Positions 34,438 to 43,164 of a stretch of 64,000 bases of DNA are shown here, piece by piece; the first letter of the stretch is position 1, and each line of letters begins with the position of its first letter. A program made the translations under genes and the position numbers. This DNA comes from Bog-756 sp963778165 (GTDB taxonomy: Bacteria; Actinomycetota; Acidimicrobiia; Acidimicrobiales; RAAP-2): assembly GCA_963778165.1 (NCBI GenBank), contig CAVZTE010000005.1, positions 372,001-436,000 of the forward strand. Reading direction: 5' to 3'. Below the pieces are notes generated by a model. That model did not search any database, was not told where the DNA came from, and saw only the letters and a list, made by a program, of their open reading frames with translations.

Positions 34438-35559
34438 CTAGTGCGAGTCAGATGACCCCGAGTCACCGACCTTGACGATCTCCGTGGCCGCATGGGTGAT
34501 CCCGCTGAGGACCGCTGCCTGGAGGCCTGGATCAGTGAACAGGCTCGCCACCGCACCGGTACCGACTCGAGCGGAGGACTCGGCCACGGCAGTCACAACC
34601 TGTTCAGTACGGCCGACGTCGATCCAGGCGGGGTGGATGTACGAAGACCGGGTGACGGAGGCCGTGTCACCTAACAGGCTCGCAGCAGCTCCCACGGCAA
34701 GCCGTTCACGCGATCTGGCCGAGACGTCAGCAGGGGGTTCAGCTCCAGCCAGCACCGCTACTGCCGCCACGGTAGCGCCCCAGGTTCGGAACACCTTGGC
34801 GCTCGCCGGCGATTGGGTATGGGCATGTAGGTAGGCATTCACTGCCGCGCTCGTAACGTGATGCGCTCCTTGTTCACCGGTTGCCGTGAAGATCGGCTGG
34901 ACATCGTCGGGTGCCGCACGTACCAGCGTCCCTACGACCTCGGCTGTGACGTGGTCATTAACCATGACGGTGTGAGGTCGGTGCTCCTTTCCCACGAAGT
35001 GGAACGTAATGTGCGGGTCGCTCGTTTCGACGTGATTGCGCCTAAGGGTTGTAAGCCCGTACGTGTGATTGTCTCGCGCATACCGGTCATTCCCGACCCG
35101 CAGCAGACCCCGCTCCAAGAGCCGGACAACTGCGGCCGTGACGACACGAGGGGCCAGTGGATCCTGTTTGTAGTGAGCGATGTCGCGCGCCACCTGGCGG
35201 TCGAGCGCGGGGATGCCCGCGGCGAACAGGGTCATGCGTTCGAACTTCCGGTCGCTGGCAAGTTCGGTGGCGGCAGGAGAGTACCGGTACTGCGTCCGAC
35301 CGCGTTGGTCGATCCCTGTGGCCTGTACGGACGCATTGGCGTCGGCTGACGCCCACACGTCGACCCATGCAGGCGGAATCACCAGTCGCAGCAATCGTTC
35401 GAGGACTGCCGGGTTATCCACTGAATTGCCGGCCTCGTCAACCCACCTGTCGGGTCGTGCCGCTATCCGGTGAAGCCCAGGGGGCCGAAAGGTCCTGGCC
35501 ACTCCGCCCAATCCGAGATTTTCTGCTCTCACTCGTTGACCCACCTGATGAATCGACAC
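34438..35559 (-). CDS. DNA topoisomerase IB (poxvirus/eukaryote type)
   Basis: GTG start, 373 residues. LVIPPAWVDVWASADANAS and VQATGIDQRGRTQYRYSP are the N-terminal DNA-binding blocks. RVGNDRYARDNHTYGLTTLR holds the first active-site Arg, KVFRTWGATVAAVAVLAG the helix before the end, and SSYIHPAWID carries the nucleophile Tyr at residue 307. This is the chromosomal type IB topoisomerase found in some soil bacteria, which relaxes supercoils through a 3'-phosphotyrosyl link. It reads away from the muconolactone-isomerase-like gene on the other strand and stands alone. Confidence 0.9.
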   Translation of the reverse strand: MSIHQVGQRVRAENLGLGGVARTFRPPGLHRIAARPDRWVDEAGNSVDNPAVLERLLRLVIPPAWVDVWASADANASVQATGIDQRGRTQYRYSPAATELASDRKFERMTLFAAGIPALDRQVARDIAHYKQDPLAPRVVTAAVVRLLERGLLRVGNDRYARDNHTYGLTTLRRNHVETSDPHITFHFVGKEHRPHTVMVNDHVTAEVVGTLVRAAPDDVQPIFTATGEQGAHHVTSAAVNAYLHAHTQSPASAKVFRTWGATVAAVAVLAGAEPPADVSARSRERLAVGAAASLLGDTASVTRSSYIHPAWIDVGRTEQVVTAVAESSARVGTGAVASLFTDPGLQAAVLSGITHAATEIVKVGDSGSSDSH

Positions 35560-35620
35560 GCACGCGTCGGGCCCTCCCGGCCCGGGAACACTTGGGAGTT
35601 TAGAGACTGGGACGTTTCGA

Positions 35621-36292
35621 CTAAGCGTTCGTCAGATCCCGGTCTTCCAGTTCCCATGCGTGGTCCAGCATGTGCCAGGAACATCGTCGGATCAAGAACT
35701 GGAGCGGCCAAGAGCGCGCTGGTTGGCCTCGGTGATTGTGCTCGCGAATGGCCCCGACGAAGGCCTTCCGGTATGCGTCCAGCGCTCCTGCGTCGTCTCT
35801 GGTCTCGAGTGCCACCTTGACGCCGACCTTCGGCGCGAACTCGTCGATCTCCGCTCCGTTCACGTGCCGGATAATCCGATCCTTGTCCCAGCCGCCACCC
35901 CGCGGACCCTTTCGGAGTTCGGGCGAGACGCTTTCGGCCATACGGTCAAATGTTTGCCAGGAGGCTTGGAGTAATGCCAGTTTTCGCTCGCATTCGGCGT
36001 CGGTCATCTGCTCCTTCTCCGCCGTAGCAGCCTTGCCGGAGAGGCCGTAGTAGTCGGTCATCCCAATCCCAGGGAGCCGCTCCACCACCTTGAATCTGCC
36101 TGCAGCCTCGAAGTCGGAGCCGAAGCCGGCCAGCTCGGCGACCCTGGCGTAACGGGGTCGATAGTCCGAAAGGACGGCGAGCACATCTGTACCAATCGGG
36201 GCGCTCCGGTCCCATCCCGGCCAGTCGAAGGCGCAGGCCACAATCCGCTTCTTCTTGCCTTGCTCGAGCATCACCCGCACCGGGTTGGTCAT
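35621..36292 (-). CDS. DinB-like hypothetical protein
   Basis: The ATG at 36292 gives 223 residues (MTNPVRVMLEQGKKKRIVAC). AFDWPGWDRSAPIGTDVLAV is followed by several helices with the sequence WDKDRIIRHVNGAEIDEFAP and a C-terminal SWHMLDHAWELEDRD. Scattered His and Asp residues in a helical bundle suggest the DinB/mycothiol-type four-helix fold, though a clear metal triad is not evident. Similar proteins are annotated as hypothetical in actinobacteria. It lies upstream of the topoisomerase on the same strand with about 60 bp between them. Confidence 0.65.
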   Translation of the reverse strand: MTNPVRVMLEQGKKKRIVACAFDWPGWDRSAPIGTDVLAVLSDYRPRYARVAELAGFGSDFEAAGRFKVVERLPGIGMTDYYGLSGKAATAEKEQMTDAECERKLALLQASWQTFDRMAESVSPELRKGPRGGGWDKDRIIRHVNGAEIDEFAPKVGVKVALETRDDAGALDAYRKAFVGAIREHNHRGQPARSWPLQFLIRRCSWHMLDHAWELEDRDLTNA

Positions 36293-36403
36293 ACGGCCAC
36301 CGTACCCATAGGCGGCGCCCGTAGTCGAAGTTCTCACCCGGCCAGACTGGGCCTGATGCATCATCCGTCGTCTCCGGCCGGATGGCTCGTCACGCCCCGC
36401 GTC

Positions 36404-38563
36404 CTACGCTGAACCACCGGACTGGCGCTCGTACTGCACGATGGCCGAACCAGGCGCGTCCAGCAGCGAACACTGAAGCCCGTTGTACATCAGGCTACTT
36501 CCGGATACCAGATCCTTGCTGCCCGTGTCGAAGTTCTCGAGTTGGTATCGACTGTTCGCATCTAGGCCCTGTAGGTGAAATCGAACAGTCGCCGTCGAGG
36601 CGTGGGGCCGTCGAAACACAAGGACTACGCCCCTTGCAGCAGCGGGGCGGTCGAACTGGAATGCCATCCAGACGTCCTCCTCCAGGCTGTACGGCGTCAG
36701 CGGATAGAACTCGCTGTACAGGAGGTCGTCCTGTATGCGGACGAATTCTTCATTCATGGTGCGCAGGAGAGCCCAGTCCTCCTCGCTCGCCGTGCCGACG
36801 TCAACGCTAGACGCATAGCTCGGTGCCAGGGAGCTGCGCACCACGTACTGGCCCGAACCCCAGGCGCCGTCATGGGTGGATTGGGGCCCCACTCCGGTCC
36901 CGTAGTAAGGGAGCCACAGAGATATGCCATAGGTCTGGCACTGATTGCCGGTCGGCTCGAACTGGTAGTCGCTCCGCAACAGGGGGACCGATCGGCGCAT
37001 CGTCTCGAGGTCGTTGCGACGCCCACCCGAAGCGCAGCTGTCTATCCAGAGGTGGGGATGGCGCTTGCGCAACTCGTCCCAAAAGGCGAGATGGCCGGTT
37101 ACGTGCTTCTCCTGGGTCATTCCGGTGCGGCCTGGCACGTCGGCTGAGTTCCAGTAGTCGAGTGGGTCCATGTTGAAGTCCTGACGGAACACGTCCAAGT
37201 CGTGGCCCCGAGCGACCTGATCAGTGATTATGGTGTCGAAGCGCTCCACAATCCAGGCCCAGGCATCGGCGTTGCCGAAGTCGAGGAGGAAGCTGAAGTC
37301 CGAGACAGGGTCCGGCGGTGCAATGAGCCATTCCCGGTGTTTGTCGAAGAGCTCGGTGCCAATCCCCACCCGTTCGGGCTCGCTCCATAACAACGACTTC
37401 ATGTCATGGTCCAGAGCCAGCTGGAAGGTCGGCCTCAGCCCGTCTGGGAATCGCTTCGGATCCGGAAACCAATTCCCCACTCCATTGCCCCACTGCTGGG
37501 ACCAACCGTCAGGTAACCCACTCGGGATGGCGTACCACCCTGCGTCCACCCACCAGTGGGTATAAAAGCCACCGTGGTCCTTGGTGGTTCCTCGATGTGC
37601 GTAGGTTTCGATGGCCGAAAGTTCTTGTGACTGATCAGGGAAAAGACTGAGGCCGCCGGTGGTGGGGGCAATAGGCGTAGGGAGCCTTCCCCCGAAGCGC
37701 GGCAAGTTGTAATCGGACATCCACTGCCGCCACTTATTCTGAGCAAGGAGCCAGTTGTCGGCCCTCCACGGCATGAGGACGATGAGGGGAGTGCGCACGC
37801 TCTCGCCTGGTTCCAAGGCCGTGTCCAAGAGCATGGCATCAGCGATATCCCCGTAGCCGTTGACAAGCGGGTCAGCAGAGGTCATGGCGGCTTTGAGGCC
37901 CAAACCCTCATTGGCATCGACCAGAAGTTGAGCGGTCCATTGCCCTGGCCACCCGACAGCGGCCATAACCCCTCGGTCACCCCAGGAAATATTGAAATAG
38001 GGCCACGTGCCGTTCGAAGGCCGACCACCCATCGGGAATAGAAGTTTCTTCTCACCTGGATTGAGCGGCGAGAGCATCGGTGCGTAGTCGTCGGCTCGCT
38101 GGGCGCTGCCATTGAAATGATGAAGGTCATACGACGCTGTGGGCGAGCCGTTGACAATGGTGTCTGCGGCCAGCACGGCGCTCAATCTCTGCGAGGTACT
38201 CGATGAGGGGTTGGCGAACGAGACCGTCCATTCGATGGCACCGGAAGCCTCGTAGACCACGACCGCGGCCCGCACCTGAAGCTCGCCGGACGGCGCTCGC
38301 CAGGTGACCTCCTCCTCAGAGCGCCCTGGCACGGCACTGATTTGATGCCTGGTCATCCGCCACTGCCGCAGCAGGCTCGTCGACGACTGCCCGCCATAGT
38401 TGAACGAGAACGGAGGGCTGGCGATGAACTCCGAAACTGCGGCGTCGGCCGTGGCGCTGGCACCTGGCCCGGCAGTCGAAGGCTGCGAACTGCTCCCGCA
38501 GGCGGTCAAGGCCGCCGACCCCGTACCCACTCCAAGCAGCTTGAGGAAGAGTCTCCTGTCCAC
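36404..38563 (-). CDS. GH36-type alpha-galactosidase-like lipoprotein
   Basis: 719 residues. The N-terminus carries a twin-arginine motif (RRLFLKLLG) together with a lipobox LTAC at Cys22, so export by Tat and lipidation are likely. A Gly/Ser/Pro linker precedes the enzyme. The barrel has FYTHWWVDAGWY, VFRQDFNMD with probable nucleophile Asp462, and SCASGGRRNDLE with probable acid/base Asp518, the clan GH-D arrangement. VWMAFQFDRPAAARGVVLVF follows in the C-terminal beta-domain. Likely action: exo-cleavage of alpha-galactosides, but specificity within GH36/GH27 is not certain. It sits downstream of a GH1-like gene. Confidence 0.87.
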   Translation of the reverse strand: MDRRLFLKLLGVGTGSAALTACGSSSQPSTAGPGASATADAAVSEFIASPPFSFNYGGQSSTSLLRQWRMTRHQISAVPGRSEEEVTWRAPSGELQVRAAVVVYEASGAIEWTVSFANPSSSTSQRLSAVLAADTIVNGSPTASYDLHHFNGSAQRADDYAPMLSPLNPGEKKLLFPMGGRPSNGTWPYFNISWGDRGVMAAVGWPGQWTAQLLVDANEGLGLKAAMTSADPLVNGYGDIADAMLLDTALEPGESVRTPLIVLMPWRADNWLLAQNKWRQWMSDYNLPRFGGRLPTPIAPTTGGLSLFPDQSQELSAIETYAHRGTTKDHGGFYTHWWVDAGWYAIPSGLPDGWSQQWGNGVGNWFPDPKRFPDGLRPTFQLALDHDMKSLLWSEPERVGIGTELFDKHREWLIAPPDPVSDFSFLLDFGNADAWAWIVERFDTIITDQVARGHDLDVFRQDFNMDPLDYWNSADVPGRTGMTQEKHVTGHLAFWDELRKRHPHLWIDSCASGGRRNDLETMRRSVPLLRSDYQFEPTGNQCQTYGISLWLPYYGTGVGPQSTHDGAWGSGQYVVRSSLAPSYASSVDVGTASEEDWALLRTMNEEFVRIQDDLLYSEFYPLTPYSLEEDVWMAFQFDRPAAARGVVLVFRRPHASTATVRFHLQGLDANSRYQLENFDTGSKDLVSGSSLMYNGLQCSLLDAPGSAIVQYERQSGGSA

Positions 38564-38726
38564 CGTTGCAACGCTCCCTTAGGCTGGTCTGACCCCTCCC
38601 GATATCACTGAAGCGCTCGATCACCGCAGCGATCCAGTTGGCGCTGGCCAAATTGCGGCTGGTCCCCGCTCTTCACCTTAGTTTGGTGTGCAGCCCTTAC
38701 GCCGAGGCACATGCTCGGCATAGAAG

Positions 38727-39914
38727 TCACAAACTTTGTGAGGAAAGTCTCGCAAAGGCGGCAGCGACCGGCCTGGCCCGGCGATGGACGTCAAAGAGTC
38801 CGACCTCGGTCACCGCTCCCCTCGGATTCACCAGCTCGGTCTGCCAGTCGAATTGATCTCCTCGGCTGTACCAACAGAGCCCGCGTACGGGCAGGCCGTC
38901 GTTGCGGAGTCCGCGCAGCCCGTCCGTGAGCGAAAGCAGCCATGGAATCTGGTCGTGGACAGGGAGCGACAAGTTGGAGGTCTCGGCCACCCAGAAGGGT
39001 ACGTCATATCGGTCGTGCCACTTCCGAAATTCAGCAACCGCGAATGCGATTCGTTCGTGGATCGACCAACTGGGCGCATCGCCCCCGACCGCAAAGACCG
39101 AGGTCGGGTAGAAGTCGAGCCCGGCAATGACCCGGTCGGTCACCGCCAGGGAACGGATGCGCTCGAGCAATGCAGCATCGACGGGATCAAGGTAACGGGC
39201 TGATGACGGAAGTGGGTCTCGCCCGAAGTGCAGGTCCCAAACCAGCCAGGTCCAGGCCCGCAACGCCTGTACGTCAGCGTCGGCCTGAGGCTTGACCGCC
39301 ACCGGCACGGGAAATCCTTCGGACCCGATCCACCATCCCTGGCGATCGTCACGGATGCGGGCCAGCGCCTCCAAATTGGCCAGGACAATATTGGCCAGGA
39401 TCCTGGCGTGATCGGGCCCAGATGCCAGGCGGTCATTCCACATTCCCAGACAGCCCGAGTTCTCTGCAGTTACGCCCGGCTCATTGATCGGCGTGAACCA
39501 TCGGGGTTCTTGATAACGGTCAAGGAACGCGTCGATGTATCGACAGAATGAATCGACCCATCGACGATCGGCAAAGCCGTCGAAATGGTCCGGGAGCCCA
39601 AAGTGCAACAGGTCGACGATCGGCTCCAGACCGTGCTCAGCGCAATGGGCCAAGGCTCGATCCCAGAGCCCCCAGTCATAGTGGCCCGGTTCCGGCTCAC
39701 TCAGACGCCAAGGTGTGCCATATCGAACAATCTTGACACCGAGAGCGGCAACCGAGCGAAGGTCGTCATCAACATGGGAGAAATGGCCACTCTGCAGGAA
39801 TTGGTCTTGGCGATAAGGAACACCGTCGCTCAGCACCAAAGGATCGGACCCCTCCTCGCCCACGGCCCAGGCAAAGTCGGGAAACTCGTCTTTGGCAACA
39901 GCCGCGTCCCGCAT
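38727..39914 (-). CDS. GH1-like (beta-glucosidase-type) glycoside hydrolase
   Basis: ATG 39914 (MRDAAVAKDEFPDFAWAVG) is taken as the start; a longer open frame up to 40112 is not supported. Of the 395 residues, FTPINEPGVTAENSG carries acid/base Glu145 and FWVAETSNLSL carries nucleophile Glu311, in the order and spacing of clan GH-A. VVRYGTPWRLSEPEPGHYDW-type text (IVRYGTPWRLSEPEP in this protein) and YDWGLWDRALAHCAEHGLEP match GH1. There is no signal peptide. It would take up sugars released by the exported GH36 enzyme if both belong to one pathway; no transporter gene is seen next to them. Confidence 0.8.
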   Translation of the reverse strand: MRDAAVAKDEFPDFAWAVGEEGSDPLVLSDGVPYRQDQFLQSGHFSHVDDDLRSVAALGVKIVRYGTPWRLSEPEPGHYDWGLWDRALAHCAEHGLEPIVDLLHFGLPDHFDGFADRRWVDSFCRYIDAFLDRYQEPRWFTPINEPGVTAENSGCLGMWNDRLASGPDHARILANIVLANLEALARIRDDRQGWWIGSEGFPVPVAVKPQADADVQALRAWTWLVWDLHFGRDPLPSSARYLDPVDAALLERIRSLAVTDRVIAGLDFYPTSVFAVGGDAPSWSIHERIAFAVAEFRKWHDRYDVPFWVAETSNLSLPVHDQIPWLLSLTDGLRGLRNDGLPVRGLCWYSRGDQFDWQTELVNPRGAVTEVGLFDVHRRARPVAAAFARLSSQSL

Positions 39915-39970
39915 AGGCTGCGAATCTAGTAGATGCTCGGGATGGCCGGACTTTCGATGAGGGCCGATCG

Positions 39971-39990
39971 GGTCGCACTCCGGTGCGACC
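39971..39990. promoter_or_regulatory. perfect 8-bp inverted repeat upstream of the GH1-like gene
   Basis: GGTCGCAC-TCCG-GTGCGACC forms a perfect palindrome with a 4-base centre, 57 bp upstream of the GH1-like start. It could be a repressor operator for the sugar hydrolase genes or a hairpin in their leader. A second, weaker pair (CGCT N7 AGCG) lies at about 40061-40077. Confidence 0.45.
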
Positions 39991-40117
39991 ACGATGACGT
40001 GTTGTTGTCGGTGACTTGTGACTGAACCACCCCACGACCATCCCACCCTGTTGTAGACCGCTCTACTAAAGCGCAGGCCAGTCCCTAGAGAAGGCCACTG
40101 GCGCATCGGCAACGCGA

Positions 40118-41101
40118 TCAGGGATGGTCATTCAGCCTCACCACAGGCAAATATTCGAGCTTCGATCGCACTCCGGAATGCCTGAAGGGCCTCACCACTG
40201 AACCGGGGATGCGAACAGTCGCCTGGTAGATAGTGCCCATATCCCGGTGAATATGTACGAGCGGTGGAGCAGCAAGAACAATTGTGCCCGCGGAAACACT
40301 CGAGCGCTCGAGGTCACGACGCGCCAGTTGCAGACTCTTTCCGGTCACCTCGGAGAACTGTTCGACCTCCCCGTTGTTCAACGATCGGAGGCGGCCTCTC
40401 GAGGATGCGCCCACCTGGGCGCATACGACGGAAATGCCAACGTGAAAGGAAACCGGCGCATAACCGTGAGCGACGATTTTGGCTACGTCTGGTGCAGCAA
40501 GGTGGGTCGTGAATGGATTCAAAGCCGGATCGAGGCCGGGAGCTCGAACGGCCGTACCCATAACCGAAAGCTCGTAGACGCTGATTCCGGCGCCATCCGT
40601 TCCCATGTCTTCCAGAGCGAACTGAATACCGACGATCCCGTGCGCTCCGATCGCCCTGGCCTCCTGAACAAGATGATCACAAGCCTCGTCTGCGATACGG
40701 CGCTCTCGATGCTGGGACACCATCTTTTCCCAGGTCCACCCGAGATCGGCCACGGGCTCGCCTTTTGGCCCAACAGACCAGTCGTGCACATAGCCACCGG
40801 ATCTCTTCGTCGACATCGGATCATCAATGAAGGCGGCGGAGCCGTATCCTGTCCTCCGCTTGTAGCCCGCGGGGGTTCGGTACGGGTACCCATACGAATA
40901 GACACTCCCGGTAACGACACCGGCCGGTTCAAATCCGATGTCTCGGAGAGTGGCTTCAGCCCCGACTGCTTGATGGCTACTCCACGGTGCACCCGATTGA
41001 AGGTCGGCAATCCGACGGCGCCCTGCCGATGGAAGGCCGTTTAGATAGCGGCCAGTCCTTCCCGAGGCCTGTCCCCCGGTTGGAGACGGCTCCTCACCCA
41101 T
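40118..41101 (-). CDS. YbjQ-like (UPF0145) protein, divergent third copy
   Basis: 327 residues in the third gene of a three-gene series. It has an N-terminal YbjQ-like module (IGFEPAGVVTGSVYSYGYPY, EACDHLVQEARAIGAHGIVG, YELSVMGTAVRAPG) and a more diverged second half (VAKIVAHGYAPVSFHVGISV). The fold is the dodecin-like/heavy-metal-binding domain first described for YbjQ; the role is unclear and metal binding is not proven. Start and upstream stop overlap as TGATG, so translation is coupled to the preceding copy. The insertion SAAFIDDPMSTKRSGGYVHD is unique to this member. Confidence 0.75.
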   Translation of the reverse strand: MGEEPSPTGGQASGRTGRYLNGLPSAGRRRIADLQSGAPWSSHQAVGAEATLRDIGFEPAGVVTGSVYSYGYPYRTPAGYKRRTGYGSAAFIDDPMSTKRSGGYVHDWSVGPKGEPVADLGWTWEKMVSQHRERRIADEACDHLVQEARAIGAHGIVGIQFALEDMGTDGAGISVYELSVMGTAVRAPGLDPALNPFTTHLAAPDVAKIVAHGYAPVSFHVGISVVCAQVGASSRGRLRSLNNGEVEQFSEVTGKSLQLARRDLERSSVSAGTIVLAAPPLVHIHRDMGTIYQATVRIPGSVVRPFRHSGVRSKLEYLPVVRLNDHP

Positions 41102-42054
41102 CAGTGGGCCTGGCTCGATCGGTTGCCACCCAAAATGGCACCCGGATCCAACATCACGGTGTCATGGGCAGAAAGCACACATCTGGGATCGATCGGGCCC
41201 TCTTGATCACTAACGGACTTCACTGCGGTCCCCATTGCAAAGAATTCGATGACGCGACTCCCCCAGACGTGGGAAAGCTCCGACGTACTCACACCGACAA
41301 CACCCTCGGCGTTGAGTGCTAACGCCTCTGCTTGGATTCTGCCCATTGCGAGCTCTCGGGCCCGGTAGAGAGCCTCGGTGTATCCCGGCATCTCGCTGCT
41401 CTGGAAGTACGTCCTCATCCAGGCCAGCGACCCGAGCCGCCTGACGTGGTAAACGCAGACGCCCATCACCAAGCCGACGGGCAGAAGGCCGATTCTGAGC
41501 AACAAGGCAAACTCCTGACCCGAGAGTGCGGTCAGGAAGGGGTCGGCTAATCCCTGGTCGGCCGCAGCAGATGCCTGCTTCGTCGGAATGGTCGAACTCT
41601 TCGGGCGAACACCCGTTCCGATGGCCGTGAAGCGAGCCAAATGGCTCTTGCCTCCGAGTTGTTCAATGGTGAGTCGGACACCAACGACGCCGGTCGCCCC
41701 CGCCGTTCGCGCCTCGGCCATGAGCCGCTCGGTAGCGATCTCGCGTGCCCGGAGGAGAGCGGACGAGAGGGTAGAAACCTCGCCGTTTCCTGACAGGATT
41801 CCGACCAATCCGATATGGAAGATGGCCACGCCAAAGAGGAGGCCGCATGGTTCGTACCCCGAGTCGTCGACAAGTAGCCACTCATCGACACTGAAATCGG
41901 TTGAGACAGGGACCTCGAACTTGTCTTCTGATCGGCGCGGGCTGGAGATGCCACCTGCGGGCGTTTCGGCCCCGTCGACCAGGTCTTCGTGCGAGGAGAC
42001 TAACTGCGCCGCTACTGACCGCTTGGCCGAGCCCAAGTTGTGAAATCCATCCAC
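41101..42054 (-). CDS. tandem YbjQ-like protein, second copy
   Basis: 317 residues with two YbjQ-like modules. Module one contains GYEPCGLLFGVAIFHIGLVG, RAREIATERLMAEARTAGAT and ARFTAIGTGV; module two contains GLLPVGLVMGVCVYHVRRLG, RARELAMGRIQAEALALNAE and IEFFAMGTAV. The order and spacing match the first copy (42069-42890), showing that the genes arose by duplication. An N-terminal tail of about 50 residues rich in Ser and Asp precedes module one. It follows the first copy after 14 bp. Confidence 0.8.
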   Translation of the reverse strand: MDGFHNLGSAKRSVAAQLVSSHEDLVDGAETPAGGISSPRRSEDKFEVPVSTDFSVDEWLLVDDSGYEPCGLLFGVAIFHIGLVGILSGNGEVSTLSSALLRAREIATERLMAEARTAGATGVVGVRLTIEQLGGKSHLARFTAIGTGVRPKSSTIPTKQASAAADQGLADPFLTALSGQEFALLLRIGLLPVGLVMGVCVYHVRRLGSLAWMRTYFQSSEMPGYTEALYRARELAMGRIQAEALALNAEGVVGVSTSELSHVWGSRVIEFFAMGTAVKSVSDQEGPIDPRCVLSAHDTVMLDPGAILGGNRSSQAH

Positions 42055-42068
42055 TCGAAGTCCTCCGA

Positions 42069-42890
42069 TCAGTGATCGAGGCTCAGCGTCAACTGCGGTA
42101 GCCCTAGGGAGTGATCCCCCGACGTCGGGCGGACCGCTGTTCCCACCGCGAGGAATTCGATGATGTGGCTGCTCATCATGTGCGACTTCTCGACAAGTTG
42201 GACACCGACCACTCCCTCGGCCCCGAGCGAACTCGCCTCGTCCTGCATGCGGGTCATGGCTAGCTCCCGCGCTTCGTAGAGGGCTTGGGTTATCTTCGGC
42301 AGCTCCATGCTCCGTGGATACTGACTCACCGTGCCGACCGCATTTCGGTGTCCGACGTGGAACACACAGTTACCCAGAACGAGACCGACCGGGGCATAGC
42401 CGGTTTGGAGCAGGGTCCAGAAGTCTTGACCGTTCAGATCACTGGTGAACGGCATTCCCTTCGTCGTCCGCCACTCCCCCTCAGTCTCTGCACTCACTGC
42501 AGTGCCGATCGCAATGAATTCCGCGGAATGCTTGCCCCAGTCGTAATACTTGATGTCCAGCCGCACCCCAACAATCCCATCAGCGCCGAGCACGTCTGCT
42601 TCTTCTTCCATACGGGTCATCGCCAACTCTCTGGCCGAATACAGCGCTTCGGTCAGCTTGGCAAGTTCTACATTCTTCCCCCACCTGCGCCCCTGGACAC
42701 CGACGTGGAAGATCGAACTTCCGAATACAAGACCCCGTGGCCGGAATCCTGCCTCCCTGACCAGCATGAATTCGTTCACCGATAGGTCGCTCGTGAAAAG
42801 GCCGAGACTTCCTGCGGTGGGTTCGAGCTCCTGAAGGCGTTCGATGGCCTCCTGTGGAAGACCTTCGGTCGAATGGCTCGGATTAGTCAC
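42069..42890 (-). CDS. tandem YbjQ-like protein, first copy
   Basis: 273 residues with two YbjQ/UPF0145-like modules. Module one has GFRPRGLVFGSSIFHVGVQG, SARELAMTRMEEEADVLGAD and SAEFIAIGTAVSAE; module two has GYAPVGLVLGNCVFHVGHRN, EARELAMTRMQDEASSLGAE and IIEFLAVGTAVRPT. Internal identity is high, especially ELAMTRM. Normal YbjQ is about 107 residues and forms a pentamer, so a two-module chain could form a half-number ring. The function of the family is unknown. It is first in the three-gene unit. Confidence 0.85.
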   Translation of the reverse strand: MTNPSHSTEGLPQEAIERLQELEPTAGSLGLFTSDLSVNEFMLVREAGFRPRGLVFGSSIFHVGVQGRRWGKNVELAKLTEALYSARELAMTRMEEEADVLGADGIVGVRLDIKYYDWGKHSAEFIAIGTAVSAETEGEWRTTKGMPFTSDLNGQDFWTLLQTGYAPVGLVLGNCVFHVGHRNAVGTVSQYPRSMELPKITQALYEARELAMTRMQDEASSLGAEGVVGVQLVEKSHMMSSHIIEFLAVGTAVRPTSGDHSLGLPQLTLSLDH

Positions 42891-43138
42891 TAGACCACAG
42901 CTGCCTGATCGTTAGAACTCATCAACTCATCGTAGGTGGCTGGAAGTAGTTAATCGCGGTCCGGCAGCACCGAACACTGCCTGCACCAGACCTGGAACAA
43001 GTCGCCCCGAAGGCCGAATCAGCCTGGTACTCCGATTTCCGCGGCCCGTTCGCCTGTCACACGCAACTCCCGCAAATCGGCGGCTGTTTGGAGCCAACCC
43101 CGGCACCGGGCCACTATTGATGGTCCAGCCTCGGCTGA

Positions 43139-43164
43139 ACGACCGCTAACCGGGGGCCAGCTAG
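43139..43164 (+). repeat. possible degenerate copy of the island repeat (leftmost)
   Basis: CGACCGCTAACCGGGGGCCA resembles the copy at 45879 (GCCCGCTAACCGGTGGTC). It lies at the 3' end of the LLM oxidoreductase gene. Similarity is only partial, so it may be chance. If real, it would place the left edge of the array near 43.1 kb. Confidence 0.3.
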
